From Arenimonas daejeonensis (GTDB lineage Bacteria; Pseudomonadota; Gammaproteobacteria; Xanthomonadales; Xanthomonadaceae): DNA of 64,000 bases. Both the position numbers and the translations under genes were made by a program. Positions 35,022-43,846 of this stretch are shown here, piece by piece; position 1 is the stretch's first letter; every line of letters starts with the position of its first letter. The stretch is taken from assembly GCF_007993735.1 (NCBI RefSeq), contig NZ_CP042453.1, positions 744,001 through 808,000 on the forward strand, in the 5' to 3' direction. The notes beneath the pieces were generated by a model. It was not told the DNA's origin and ran no database searches. It worked only from the letters and a program-made list of their open reading frames with translations.

Positions 35022-35105
35022 GGCATCAAGCTGCGACGGGGAGGTCGGCGCATCACGCGCCCGGCGGCCATGCGAGACTCGCGCCAGCCGCGTCCGGAGA
35101 CCGCC

Positions 35106-36521
35106 ATGCGCCAGCCTTCCCGAATCCTGATCGCCCTTGTCGTCCTTGCCGGTCTTCTGCCGGCGCTTGCACACGCCACGCCCGCCACCCTGCGCGTGGA
35201 CCTGCAGCACGGCGGCGATGCCCACGGCGAGCACTACGCACTGGAGCGAGTGGTGGTCGAGCCGCTGCCCTGGGCTGGCAATCCCGAACGTCCGATCGAT
35301 GACAGCAACCGTGGCGTGAACCTGTTCGAGGTGTTCGACGCGGCCAGCGGCAAGCTTCTCTACTCGCGCGGCTACAGCACCGTCTTCGGCGAGTGGCGCA
35401 CCACGGAACAAGCCGCCAGCCAGCCGCGCAGTTTCCAGGAGTCGCTGCGTTTTCCGATGCCCGACCAGCCTGTGCGCCTGCGGGTGTCGGCGCGTGACGC
35501 CGGCAACCGTTTCGCGCCGGTATGGGAGACCACGGTGGACCCGAAGGCGCTGGACATCGAACGGGTCGCGCGGCCGGCGCCGGCGACGCCGATCGCGATC
35601 CACCGCAGCGGCCCGTCGCCGCAGAAGGTGGACCTGCTGCTGCTGGGCGACGGTTACGCCGCCGACGAGCTCGACAAGTTCGAGGCCGATGCCCGCCGGC
35701 TGGTGGTGCACCTGTTCACGGTGTCGCCGTTCAAGGAGCGCGCCGGCGACTTCAACGTCTGGGCGCTTACCGTGCCGGTGCCGGTCTCGGGCATCACACG
35801 GCCCTCCACGGACACGCACCGCGCCAGCGCGCTCGGCGTGCGTTACGACATCTTCGGCAGCGAACGATACGCGCTGACCCTGGACAACCGCGCCTGGCGC
35901 GAACTGGCCCAGTACGCGCCCTATGACGTGGTGCAGATCCTGTTCAACAGCGAAACCTATGGCGGCGGCGGCATCTTCGGCCAGTTCAGCACGGTCGCGG
36001 CCGACAACGACTGGGCCAATTACCTGTTCGTGCACGAGTTCGGCCACCACTTCGCCGGCCTGGCCGACGAGTACTACACCTCGCCGGTGGCCTATGCGGC
36101 CGCGGCGACGACGCGCATCGAACCCTGGGAACCCAACGTCACCGCGCTGCTCGACCCGGCCCGGCTGAAGTGGCAGGCCAGTCCCGCCACGCCGCTGCCC
36201 ACGCCCTGGCCCAAGGCCGGGTTCGAGGCCTTCCAGCGCGAGAACCAGGCGCGGCGCGCGAAGCTGCGCGAACAGCGGCGCCCCGAGAGCGAGATGAGCG
36301 CGCTGTTCAGCGCCGAACAGCGCCATGTCGAGGCGCTGTTCGACGGCAAGCCGCACGCCCACGCCATCGGCGCCTTCGAGGGGGCGAACTACGAGGCCAC
36401 CGGTTATTACCGGCCGCAGCTGCAGTGCCTGATGTTCACCCGCAGCGAGGCCTTCTGCCACGTCTGCCAGGACGGCATCGAGGCCATCATCGACCTGTAT
36501 TCGCGAGGCGCGACGCCGTAG
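35106..36521 (+). CDS. Exported M64 family metallopeptidase
   Basis: An intact 471-residue protein with a signal peptide (MRQPSRILIALVVLAGLLPALAHA). The first 150 residues are a beta-rich propeptide-like domain; the peptidase domain begins near KVDLLLLGDGYAADEL and carries the zinc motif HEFGHHFAGLADEYY (residues about 310), with PNVTALLDPARLKW and EATGYYRPQLQCLMFT later. M64 enzymes are related to Clostridium IgA peptidase; relatives in proteobacteria are of unknown substrate. The start at 35106 is preferred because it opens on the signal peptide. Confidence 0.93.
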   Translation: MRQPSRILIALVVLAGLLPALAHATPATLRVDLQHGGDAHGEHYALERVVVEPLPWAGNPERPIDDSNRGVNLFEVFDAASGKLLYSRGYSTVFGEWRTTEQAASQPRSFQESLRFPMPDQPVRLRVSARDAGNRFAPVWETTVDPKALDIERVARPAPATPIAIHRSGPSPQKVDLLLLGDGYAADELDKFEADARRLVVHLFTVSPFKERAGDFNVWALTVPVPVSGITRPSTDTHRASALGVRYDIFGSERYALTLDNRAWRELAQYAPYDVVQILFNSETYGGGGIFGQFSTVAADNDWANYLFVHEFGHHFAGLADEYYTSPVAYAAAATTRIEPWEPNVTALLDPARLKWQASPATPLPTPWPKAGFEAFQRENQARRAKLREQRRPESEMSALFSAEQRHVEALFDGKPHAHAIGAFEGANYEATGYYRPQLQCLMFTRSEAFCHVCQDGIEAIIDLYSRGATP

Positions 36522-36733
36522 CAGCACCCCTGGCCGTAGTGCGTCGGGGCGGGCCGCGCACGCGGGTTCGTGCGGCAACGCACATAGGCGCGCGGCCCTT
36601 CATCCGGGGTTGTGCCGGCAAGGCGCAGCCTCCGGGCAGGCGTGACGCCCCGTGGACAGTTCCGGCTCCGTCGCCACCAGGCCTTCCGGCCGTGCGCTGC
36701 CCCGCAGCGATCCGCTTCCTCCAAGGACTCCCC

Positions 36734-37350
36734 ATGAAGATCCTCAAGACCACGCTGCTTGCGTTCGCCATCGCCGCCTGCGTCGGCGCCTGCATGAACA
36801 CCGACGACAATGCCGGCGCGAAGCGCAACCTGGCCACCACCCTCGATGACGCCAGCATCACCGCCGCGGTCAAGTCGATGCTGCTGGCCGACGAACGCAC
36901 CAAGGGTTTCGACATCAACGTCAACACCAGCAAGGGCGTGGTCACCCTGCGCGGCGGCGCTGACAGCGCGAAGGCCAAAAAGGATGCCTCCCTGATCGCC
37001 GGCAGCGCCGACGGCGTACGTCGCGTGGACAACCGCCTGATAGTCGCCACCGACGACAGCGAACGCCGCCAGGACGCCGACAAGGCCACCGCGTCCGGTG
37101 ACGTGCGCGAGGCCCTGGACGAAACCGGCGACGGCATCGACGACGCCTGGATCACCAGCAAGGTGAAGACCCAGCTGCTGGCCGACACCGAGGTCGCGGG
37201 CACGATGATCGACGTGGACACGAAGGCGAACGTGGTCACCCTGACCGGCACCACGCCCACCGCCACCGCGCGCCTGGCCGCCATCCGCATCGCCGCCGGC
37301 ACCGGGGCGTGCGGCAGGTCGAGGCGGGCGGCCTGCACGTAGTGCGCTGA
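36734..37350 (+). CDS. BON-domain lipoprotein, paralogue 2 (one frameshift)
   Basis: About 205 residues, clearly paralogous to the protein at 33754 (shared DDASITAAVKSMLLADERTKG, DGIDDAWITSKVKTQLLADT and INV/IDVDTKANVVTLTGT). The N-terminus MKILKTTLLAFAIAACVGAC suggests a lipoprotein, unlike paralogue 1. One G is missing in ACCGGGGCGTG near 37308, at precisely the same codon as in paralogue 1; with it restored the protein ends GGVRQVEAGGLHVVR at 37350. Probably stress-induced and envelope-located. Confidence 0.88.
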
Positions 37351-37380
37351 CCGGTTACCGGCGCGCGGTTTCGCCGGCTG

Positions 37381-37408
37381 CGGCCGGGCCTTCGGGCCCG
37401 GCCGTTTT
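37381..37408 (+). terminator. Rho-independent terminator of BON gene 2
   Basis: CGGCCGGGCC, loop TTCG, GGCCCGGCCG then TTTTC: a 10-bp GC stem with a U-run. Confidence 0.95.
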
Positions 37409-37437
37409 CATTTCCGGGCCGTGTGGCAGCGGTCTGG

Positions 37438-37983
37438 CTAGGCGCTCGTTCCCGGCCGCCACAGGTCCACGGCGAACTCCGCTTCGTACGGCGGCACGTT
37501 GCACTCGATCACGTCGTCGGGCGCGATCTTCAGCGTGAGGCCGACGATGTCGGCGCGCACCGGAACTTTGTGCCGCTGGCGGTCCACCAGCACCGCGGCA
37601 TGCACGAAGGCCGGTTTCTGCGTGGCCAGCCACTCGAACACGCGGAACAGCGAATGGCCCTAGTACAGCACGTCGTCCACCACGATCACCCGGCGGCCGA
37701 TCAGGTTGGCCCCGGCCGGCGCTTCGAGCGCGGTCTCGGGATGCAGCAGCTCCGGGTTGTCGGCGTAACGTTTGACCTTCAGGTCCAGCCGTTCGATCTG
37801 CGCCCGGGGCGCGTGCACCTTCATGCGCGCCAGCAGCCGGTCGGCCAGCGGCGCGCCCCGGCGCAGCATGCCCAGCAGCACGGTGGGCGTGGCGTCCAGC
37901 ATCGCCGCGGCCTGGCGCGCCATGTCGTCCACCACGGTCTGCAGGTCGGTTTCCGAATACAGGCGGTAGCGGTCGGCGGGCAT
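37438..37983 (-). CDS. Type I phosphoribosyltransferase, PyrR/Hpt-like, with an in-frame TAG
   Basis: 181 codons. The first two thirds carry a PRTase fold with TVLLGMLRRGAPLADRL and the PRPP loop RRVIVVDDVLY. There the frame meets TAG at 37660-37662, in place of the invariant Thr of VLYTG; GHSLFRVFEWLATQK and VLVDRQRHKVPVRADIVG follow in the same frame. The second part closely resembles PyrR (VLVDRGHRELPIRADYVG in typical members), while it is also like hypoxanthine phosphoribosyltransferases. The stop is not a frameshift. Sequencing error is likeliest given the state of the window; a true nonsense mutation is possible. Confidence 0.8.
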
Positions 37984-38108
37984 GCGGGCACTCCGGTCGG
38001 GGACGCCCTAGCGTAACGGAGCGGCATGGCCGCGGCACGGTGCGATGCGGAAAGCATACGGGCCGGCGTTATAGTCGAGCGACCGCCACCGCCGATACGG
38101 AGCCGTCA

Positions 38109-38618
38109 ATGCGCCTGCCGACGATCGCTCTCGCCCTCTGCCTGGTGTTTCCGGCCCAGGCCGCCATCAACCCGGCCGAGTACCAGCGCGGCGCGCCCGA
38201 CCAGGTGCGGCTGCGCGAGACCGCGCGGGTGGTGCAGGAATTCCCGGTCGGCGACAGCCGCCATCGCCGGGTCACCCTGGTGGGCGAAATCATCGACGAG
38301 AAGAACGCCGACACGCCCCGGCCCGGCCAGACCGTGGTGATCGACTACACGGTGGACCTGACCGCGCGCAAACGTGCCGGCGAAGCGCACCACAAAGCGA
38401 ACGGCAACCGGCCGGGCCCGCAGTTCATGCACGAACCCGATCCGCCGGAGCTCGATGCCGACGGCGCGTTCTGGGCCAACCTGGCGCCGGCCGGCAGCCC
38501 TTACGCCAACGGCCACCGCCATGCCGGTGCGGTGCCGGCGGCAAAGGGATACACCGCCAGCGGCGCAGTCTACGTGCCGGTGTCCGGCCAGTATTCCTTC
38601 GACGCGCCGGGCAACTGA
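38109..38618 (+). CDS. Exported hypothetical protein
   Basis: An intact 169-residue protein with signal peptide MRLPTIALALCLVFPAQA. The body has RRVTLVGEIIDEKN, GQTVVIDYTVDLTARKR and, towards the C-terminus, GYTASGAVYVPVSGQYSFD. The predicted structure is mostly beta with an unusually His-rich middle (HRHAG, EAHHK). No family recognised. It is divergent from the phosphoribosyltransferase gene. Confidence 0.7.
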   Translation: MRLPTIALALCLVFPAQAAINPAEYQRGAPDQVRLRETARVVQEFPVGDSRHRRVTLVGEIIDEKNADTPRPGQTVVIDYTVDLTARKRAGEAHHKANGNRPGPQFMHEPDPPELDADGAFWANLAPAGSPYANGHRHAGAVPAAKGYTASGAVYVPVSGQYSFDAPGN

Positions 38619-38650
38619 GCCGAAAAGGTGGCGCGACCGCGACGGTTTCG

Positions 38651-39777
38651 TCAGCTCGCCAGCCGGAATGCAGCGCTGGCGATGACCTTGCCGTTGACCT
38701 GCACGTCCACCCGGTGTTCGCCCGGATGATAGACGCGGGTGGTGATCGGCCTGAGCGAATGTTTTTCGCCAGCATGCGGGACTCGCGCGGCGCCAGCACC
38801 AGCTGCCAGCCCTTGAACACCTTGGGTGAAGTGCTGCCATTGGCCTTGACGTGGTGCACCACGTAGTCGATCGCCAGCGTCTGCGGTTTGCCGGACGTGG
38901 ACCGCAGCGTGAGCGACAGGACGACGCCACCGCCGACCGCCACGCGCTTGGGCGAGACCGAAAATTCCGCCTCGCCCTTGAACGCCTGCCCCAAGCCCCA
39001 CGCGGTCAGCACGCGCGGATCGCCCTTCTTCACCAGGGTGCGGCTGGCGTGCCTGAGCAGGGCGCGGCGTTCGGGCGTCGCGCCCGGCAGGTGCGCGTCC
39101 AGCCAGTCGGCGACCACGCCGGGATGGTCCTTGGCGATGTCGTTGAGGTGGTTGGCGACGCTGCGGCGCACGTATTCGCTGCCGTCGTCCTGCAGTGTCC
39201 GCAGCAGCGGCAGGGTCGGCGTGGGATCGGCGATCAGCGCCTTGATCTGCAGGCCCCAGGGCAGGCGCGGGCGGCTGCCTTCGCTGACCAGGCGGCGCAC
39301 GTGCGGGCTGGGGTCGTGCTGCCAGCGCGCCAGCGTGCGCAGGCTCAGGTCGAAGTGGTTCATAAGGTAAGGCCGGATCGCGAACTCGCCGGTGAACCGT
39401 TGCGTCAGCGCATGCAGCGCCTGCAGCCCGCGCGCGGGTGCGGCCTGGCCGCGGCGGGCGATGAATTCGCCCAGCGGCCAGCCGATCCAGCCGGCCAGGC
39501 CGGCGTCGGTGATGGCGAAGTCGAGTTCGTCGCCGGTTGCGGCCGGCGCCAGGGCGGATTCGATGATGCCGGCGGCGCGGTCGAAGTCCGGCGGCAGTGT
39601 GGCTTCCAGCGCGTCGGCGATCTGCATCGCGCGCGCCTTCATCTCCAGCGCGTCCAGGCCGGCCAGTGCGCGGCGCTCGAAGCTGCGGCGGTCGAAATCG
39701 CGCCAGGCGCGCTGCAGGTGTTCGCCGCAAGCACGCACCAGGGCAGGGTTGATCAGGTTCTTGAACGGTTCGGGCAT
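38651..39777 (-). CDS. DNA alkylation repair (AlkD-like HEAT) protein (one frameshift)
   Basis: About 375 residues built of HEAT-like helical repeats: RDFDRRSFERRALAGLDAL, HVRRLVSEGSRPRLPWG, LLRTLQDDGSEYVRRSVANH and NDIAKDHPGVVADWLDAH. The SEGSRPRLPWG and EYVRRSVANHLND segments mark the AlkD-related group annotated as DNA alkylation repair enzymes. Unlike AlkD (about 235 residues), it adds a C-terminal beta domain (VVLSLTLRSTSGKPQTLAIDY). One A is missing in an A-run near 38762. It lies 19 bases downstream of the MrfB-like gene; both face left with the MrfA-like helicase, suggesting a repair operon. Confidence 0.85.
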
Positions 39778-39796
39778 GGGGTTCGCCGCGCGGGGA

Positions 39797-40782
39797 TCAG
39801 GAGGCGAGCGTAACGCGCTCCGCATCGTCGCCGGCGGCCAGCACCGCCAGCAGCTGCATCAGGCTGCGCACGTCGGTGTGGTTGTGGGCCAGCACGCGGC
39901 GCAGGTCGGTGGCCGGGCCGCCGCGCAGGTAGTCGCGCCAGGCGCGCGGCGCTTCGCTGCCGGGCAGGTCGTCTTCGCGCAGCACTTTCAGCAGCTGGCG
40001 TTCGACCGTGCCGAGCCGGCAGTTTTCCCACTGGCCGCGGTAGCGGCGCCGCACCGGGTGCAGCAGGTCCAGGTGCGCCAGCGGCGTGACCGGGCAGGGC
40101 AGGCGCGCCAGCCGGTAGCGGGTCTTGAGCAGCGGCGCGTCGTAGCTGCGGCCGTTGTAACTGACCAGCACCGTGCCGGGCGTCAGCCACTGCGCGAAGG
40201 TGCGCAGCATCGCCGTCTCGGCGGCCATCGTGGTGGTCAGCAGCTGGCGCACGCGCAGCTGGCCGTGCACGAGATCCGCCGCACCGATCATGAAGGCGCG
40301 GGTGCCGGTGCCGCCGGCCAGGCCGGTGGTTTCGGTGTCGAAGCACAGCAGGTCGGCGCGCGCGACGGGGGTTTCGAAGTGGCGGGCGAAGCGTGCGTCC
40401 ACGTGTTCCGGCAAGTCCGGCGGCGCATGGCGCGATTCCAGATAACGCAGGCCGGGCGCGATCTCATCGCCGGGCAGGTCGCGGTCCGGCGCGAACCGTG
40501 GCGCGGCCGGCAGACCCCGGGCGCGCAGGCCGAGCAGGCGGCGGATGTGTTCCGGGACTTCGGTGCGAACAGCGCCCCTCTCCCCAGCCCTCTCCCGCAA
40601 GGGGAGAGGGAGCCGATCTCGCGACGAATGAGCTCCCTCTCCCTCTGCGGGGAAGATCCGGGCTCGCGACGGACAAACTCCCTCTCCCCTTGCGGGAGAG
40701 GGTTGGGAAAGGGGGCCGCACTTGCCAAGGCCCCCGCATCCCGCCGCAACACCCGCAGCCGCTCCGCCAGCGCCACGCTCAT
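39797..40782 (-). CDS. RNase H-like 3'-5' exonuclease, YprB/MrfB type (repeat insertion, frameshift)
   Basis: About 328 residues. The exonuclease part has LLCFDTETTGLAGGTGTRAF (DEDD motif I), LVSYNGRSYDAPLLKTRYRL (motif II) and HNHTDVRSLMQLL (motif III), typical of RNase_H_2/YprB proteins. In Bacillus subtilis YprB (MrfB) acts with the helicase MrfA in mitomycin-lesion repair. The start at 40782 overlaps the helicase stop (GCATGA). A palindromic repeat block (40574-40716) is inserted after the first 20 codons, encoding SPSPAREG-like residues, with one base change of frame inside it. The exact N-terminal frame is uncertain. Confidence 0.85.
40574..40716. repeat. Palindromic repeat block inside the mrfB-like gene
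   Basis: Palindromes CCCTCTCCC-GCAA-GGGGAGAGGG near 40588, a decayed unit near 40634, and CTCCCTCTCCCCTTGCGGGA near 40678, separated by a shared linker with CGCGACGNACNAA. Same family as the array in hrpB but with loop TTGCGG/CGCAAG. Confidence 0.88.
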
Positions 40783-43251
40783 GCCGTCGCCAACAGATCG
40801 AACACACGGATCGCCAGCGCGCGCGGCGTCTCGCCCTCGCGCGCCTCGTCGACCGCCAGCGCCGGCCCCACGCAGGCCGGGCAGCCGGCGCGGCAGTCGC
40901 AGGCCACCACCAGCGCGCGCGCCTGCCGCACCAGTTCCGCCTGCCGCCGCCACAACGGCTCGCTCAGGCCGACGCCACCCGGATAGTTGTCGTAGAGATA
41001 GACAGTGGGCGTAAAGCGCTCCGCCGACGCCGGATCCGCCAGCGAACCGTCGGCCCCGCGCAGCTGCCCGCGTCCGCGGCCGTCGGCCTGGGCGAACCAG
41101 GCGCCGTCGCCGCTGCCGATCGCCTTCTGCAGGTCGCGCGCCTCCGCCATCACCGACAGCGCCGCCACCACGTGCAGTGCGTGTGCCGCGCCCATAAACC
41201 GTCCAGCGCCGCCTGGCGCGAGCCGAAGGCGTGTTCCAGCACGTCCTGCGGCAGCTGCCACCACAATGCGGTGGTGTGGATTTCCTGGTCGGGCAGGTTG
41301 ACCGGCCCGTAGCCGATGTTTTCGTGGGTGTAGTAACGGATCTTCTTGTAGCCCGACACCCGCCGCACCACGTGCACCTCGCCATGCTGGGCACTGCCGT
41401 CGCCGGCGCGCACGCCGTCGAAACGTTCCAGCACCTTCAGCTTCGTGTAGTCGATCGCGTCGGTGTAATAGTCCACGTGCGTGCGGGTGACGTAGGCCTT
41501 GCGGCCGTCCCAGTCCAGCCGCTCCACCTGGTAGGGCGTGGACTGGACCATGTGGATCGCGCCCTCGTACAGCGTGAGCGCGGCGGAGGAATAATCCACC
41601 TCGGCGATGATCGCCTGGCGGCCGTCGCTGCGGTCCACCACCACGAAGTTGCCGTCGGCCACCGAACGCAGCGACACCGCGTTGGCCGGGTAGCTGTCGG
41701 CGATCCAGTCCCAGCGTTCGCCCTCGGTGTGCACCACGCCACTCTCGGCCAGCACTTCCAGCCAGGGCTGCGGGTCCACCGGGCCGAAGCGGTCGCCGGC
41801 CAGGAAAGGCAGTTCGAAGGCGGCGCAGCGCAGGTGGTCGAGCAGGATCAGCGGCTGGTCGGCGTGCAGTCGCGCGTGTTCGGGCGGCGCGCCTTCGAAA
41901 AATTCCGGGTGCCGCACCATAAGGTACTGGTCCAGCGGATCGGAGCTGGCCACCAGCACGCCCAGCGCCGACTGCTGCCGGCGGCCGGCGCGGCCCAGGC
42001 GCTGCCAGGTGGCGGCGATCGAACCCGGATATCCGTTGAGCACCACGACGTCGAGTGCGCCGATGTCCACGCCCAGCTCCAGCGCCGAGGTGCTGACGAT
42101 GCCGTCTATGCGCCCGGCGCGCATGTCGCGTTCGGCGGCGCGGCGTTCCTGCGGCAGGTAACCGCCGCGGTAGGCGCGGATGCGCGCCGGCTTGCGCGGG
42201 TCGTGGTCGAACACGTCCTTGAGGTATTTGGTCAGCACTTCGACCATGGTCCGCGACTGCGCGAACACTGGGTCTTCAGCCCGGCCTTGATCGCCAGCCG
42301 GGCGATGCGGTTGGACTGCGATCGCGCCGACGCGCGCAGGCCCAGGTCCGGGTTCACCACCGGCGGGTTCCACAGCAGCACGGTGCGGTCGCCGCGCGGC
42401 GCGCCGGAGCGGGTGATGGCGGTCACCGGCGCTTCGATCACCGCCTCGGCGTGTTCCTTCGGGTTGCCGATGGTGGCCGAGCACAGGATGAAGGTCGGGT
42501 CCGCGCCGTAGAACGCGCACACCCGCTTCAGCCGCCGCAGCACGTTGGCCAGGTGCGAACCGAACACGCCGCGGTAGCTGTGCACCTCGTCGATCACCAC
42601 GTACTGCAGGTTCTCGAAGAACTGCGCCCACTTGGTGTGGTGCGGCAGGATGCCCTGGTGCAGCATGTCCGGGTTGGACACCACGATGTCGCCGTGAAGG
42701 CGCACCGCCTGGCGCGCATCGCCCGGGGTGTCGCCGTCGAAGGTGAAGGCCTTCACGCCCAGGCCGCCGGCGGCGTTCAGTTCCAGCAGCTCGGCCACCT
42801 GGTCCTGCGCCAGCGCCTTGGTCGGGAACAGGTACAGCGCCTTGGCCTGGCGCCGCATCGCCGCGGCCACCACCGGCAGCGTGTAGCACAGCGATTTTCC
42901 CGAGGCCGTGGGCGTGACCACCACCACGTGTTCGCCGCGCTGGGTGGCGGACCAGGCCTCGGCCTGGTGGCTGTACAGCCGGTCGATGCCGCGGGTCCGC
43001 AGGGCCGCGACCAGCGCTTCGGGCAGGTCGGCGGGGAACGGTGCGTACGAGCCGTCGTGCCCCGGCAGGTGGAAACAGCCGGTGATGCGGTCGGCGTATT
43101 TCCGGCCCAGGCGCGTGCCCAGCGACTGGCCGCCGCGTTCGGGCGCGGGCACGAGGCCCGGGGCGTGGCGATGCAGTGGCGTGGAGAGTGCGGAAGTCGC
43201 GGGAAACATGGGCCGGGTGCCGGAATGGGGCCCACAGGACACCGTAAGCAT
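40779..43251 (-). CDS. DEAD/DEAH-type helicase, YprA/MrfA type (two frameshifts)
   Basis: About 824 residues. Motifs in order: Q-motif region IDRLYSHQAEAWSATQ, Walker A TPTASGKSLCY, YVVIDEVHSYRG, CSATIGNP, then VSTSALELGVDIGALDVV and QRLGRAGRRQ. The C-terminal DUF1998-like zinc module holds ACDCRAGCPACVG. This matches the MrfA (YprA) repair helicase. Its neighbour of the same strand is MrfB-like and overlaps it by 4 bases. Single bases are missing near 42268 and 41198. The start may be 43251 or the internal ATG at 43209. It faces away from the ECF sigma factor gene. Confidence 0.92.
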
Positions 43252-43268
43252 GTCTCACCCGGTGAGAC
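43252..43268. promoter_or_regulatory. 17-base palindrome in the mrfA/ECF divergent region
   Basis: GTCTCACC-C-GGTGAGAC, two perfect 8-base arms with a one-base centre, directly next to the possible mrfA ATG (43251) and 48 bases before the sigma factor start. It looks like an operator for a dimeric repressor; no regulator is identified. Confidence 0.5.
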
Positions 43269-43315
43269 CGGCGCGCGGAAATGCGGGCGCCTGCGACTTG
43301 GGACACAATGCCGCC

Positions 43316-43846
43316 ATGGCCGAGAACGCGAACCCCCGACGCGAAACCTCCCGCGAGCTGGTGCAGGCGCTGTACGCCGAGCTCAAGCAGGTCGCCAGCC
43401 GCGAACGCTGGCGCCTGGGCAATGCCCCGACCCTGCAGACCACGGCCCTGATCAGCGAGACCTATCTGAAACTGCACAAGGTCGAGGGCTGGAACGACCG
43501 CGAACACTTCCTGCGTGCCGCCGCCGTGGCCATGCGCCAGGTGCTGGTGGACGCGGCGCGCGAACGTTTCGCGCTCAAGCGCGGCGGCGGCATGGTGCCC
43601 GACACGCTGTCGGCAGCCGAACGCGTGGTGATCGAGTCCGACGATCAGATCCTGCACGTGGACGAGGCCCTGGCCCGGCTGCAGGACATGGAGCCGCGCC
43701 TGGCCGAAGTGGTCGAGTGCCGCTTCTTCGCCGGTTACAGCGATGCCGAAACGGCGCAGGCGCTGGACATCAGCGAACGCACCGTGCGCCGGGACTGGCT
43801 CAAGGCCAAGGCCTGGCTGTTCACCGAACTCAACCCTTCTTCGTGA
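43316..43846 (+). CDS. ECF sigma factor, ECF43-like, kinase-linked
   Basis: An intact 176-residue sigma-70 family protein: region 2 (about residues 10-90, TLQTTALISETYLKLHKV and REHFLRAAAVAMRQVLVDAA) and region 4 (about 110-170, FFAGYSDAETAQALDISERTVRRDWLKAKAWL). Sigma region 2.2, where most ECFs have acidic residues, reads LQTTALISE, with Thr42 and Thr43. In Vibrio EcfP and Xanthomonas EcfK, which have this layout, a Thr is phosphorylated by a dedicated Ser/Thr kinase to allow polymerase binding. A Ser/Thr kinase gene lies convergently next to it, overlapping by 17 bases. Confidence 0.9.
   Translation: MAENANPRRETSRELVQALYAELKQVASRERWRLGNAPTLQTTALISETYLKLHKVEGWNDREHFLRAAAVAMRQVLVDAARERFALKRGGGMVPDTLSAAERVVIESDDQILHVDEALARLQDMEPRLAEVVECRFFAGYSDAETAQALDISERTVRRDWLKAKAWLFTELNPSS

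Noticed and set aside
34479..36578. A 699-residue leftward open frame opposite the M64 peptidase
   Set aside because: It is a shadow of a GC-rich gene: the forward frame has a signal peptide and zinc motif, while the leftward one is Arg/Gly/Ala-rich with no conserved motif.
37660..37662. Recoding of TAG (pyrrolysine or suppressor) in the phosphoribosyltransferase
   Set aside because: Other genes in the window use TAG as a stop and the site is the catalytic Thr; error or mutation is simpler.
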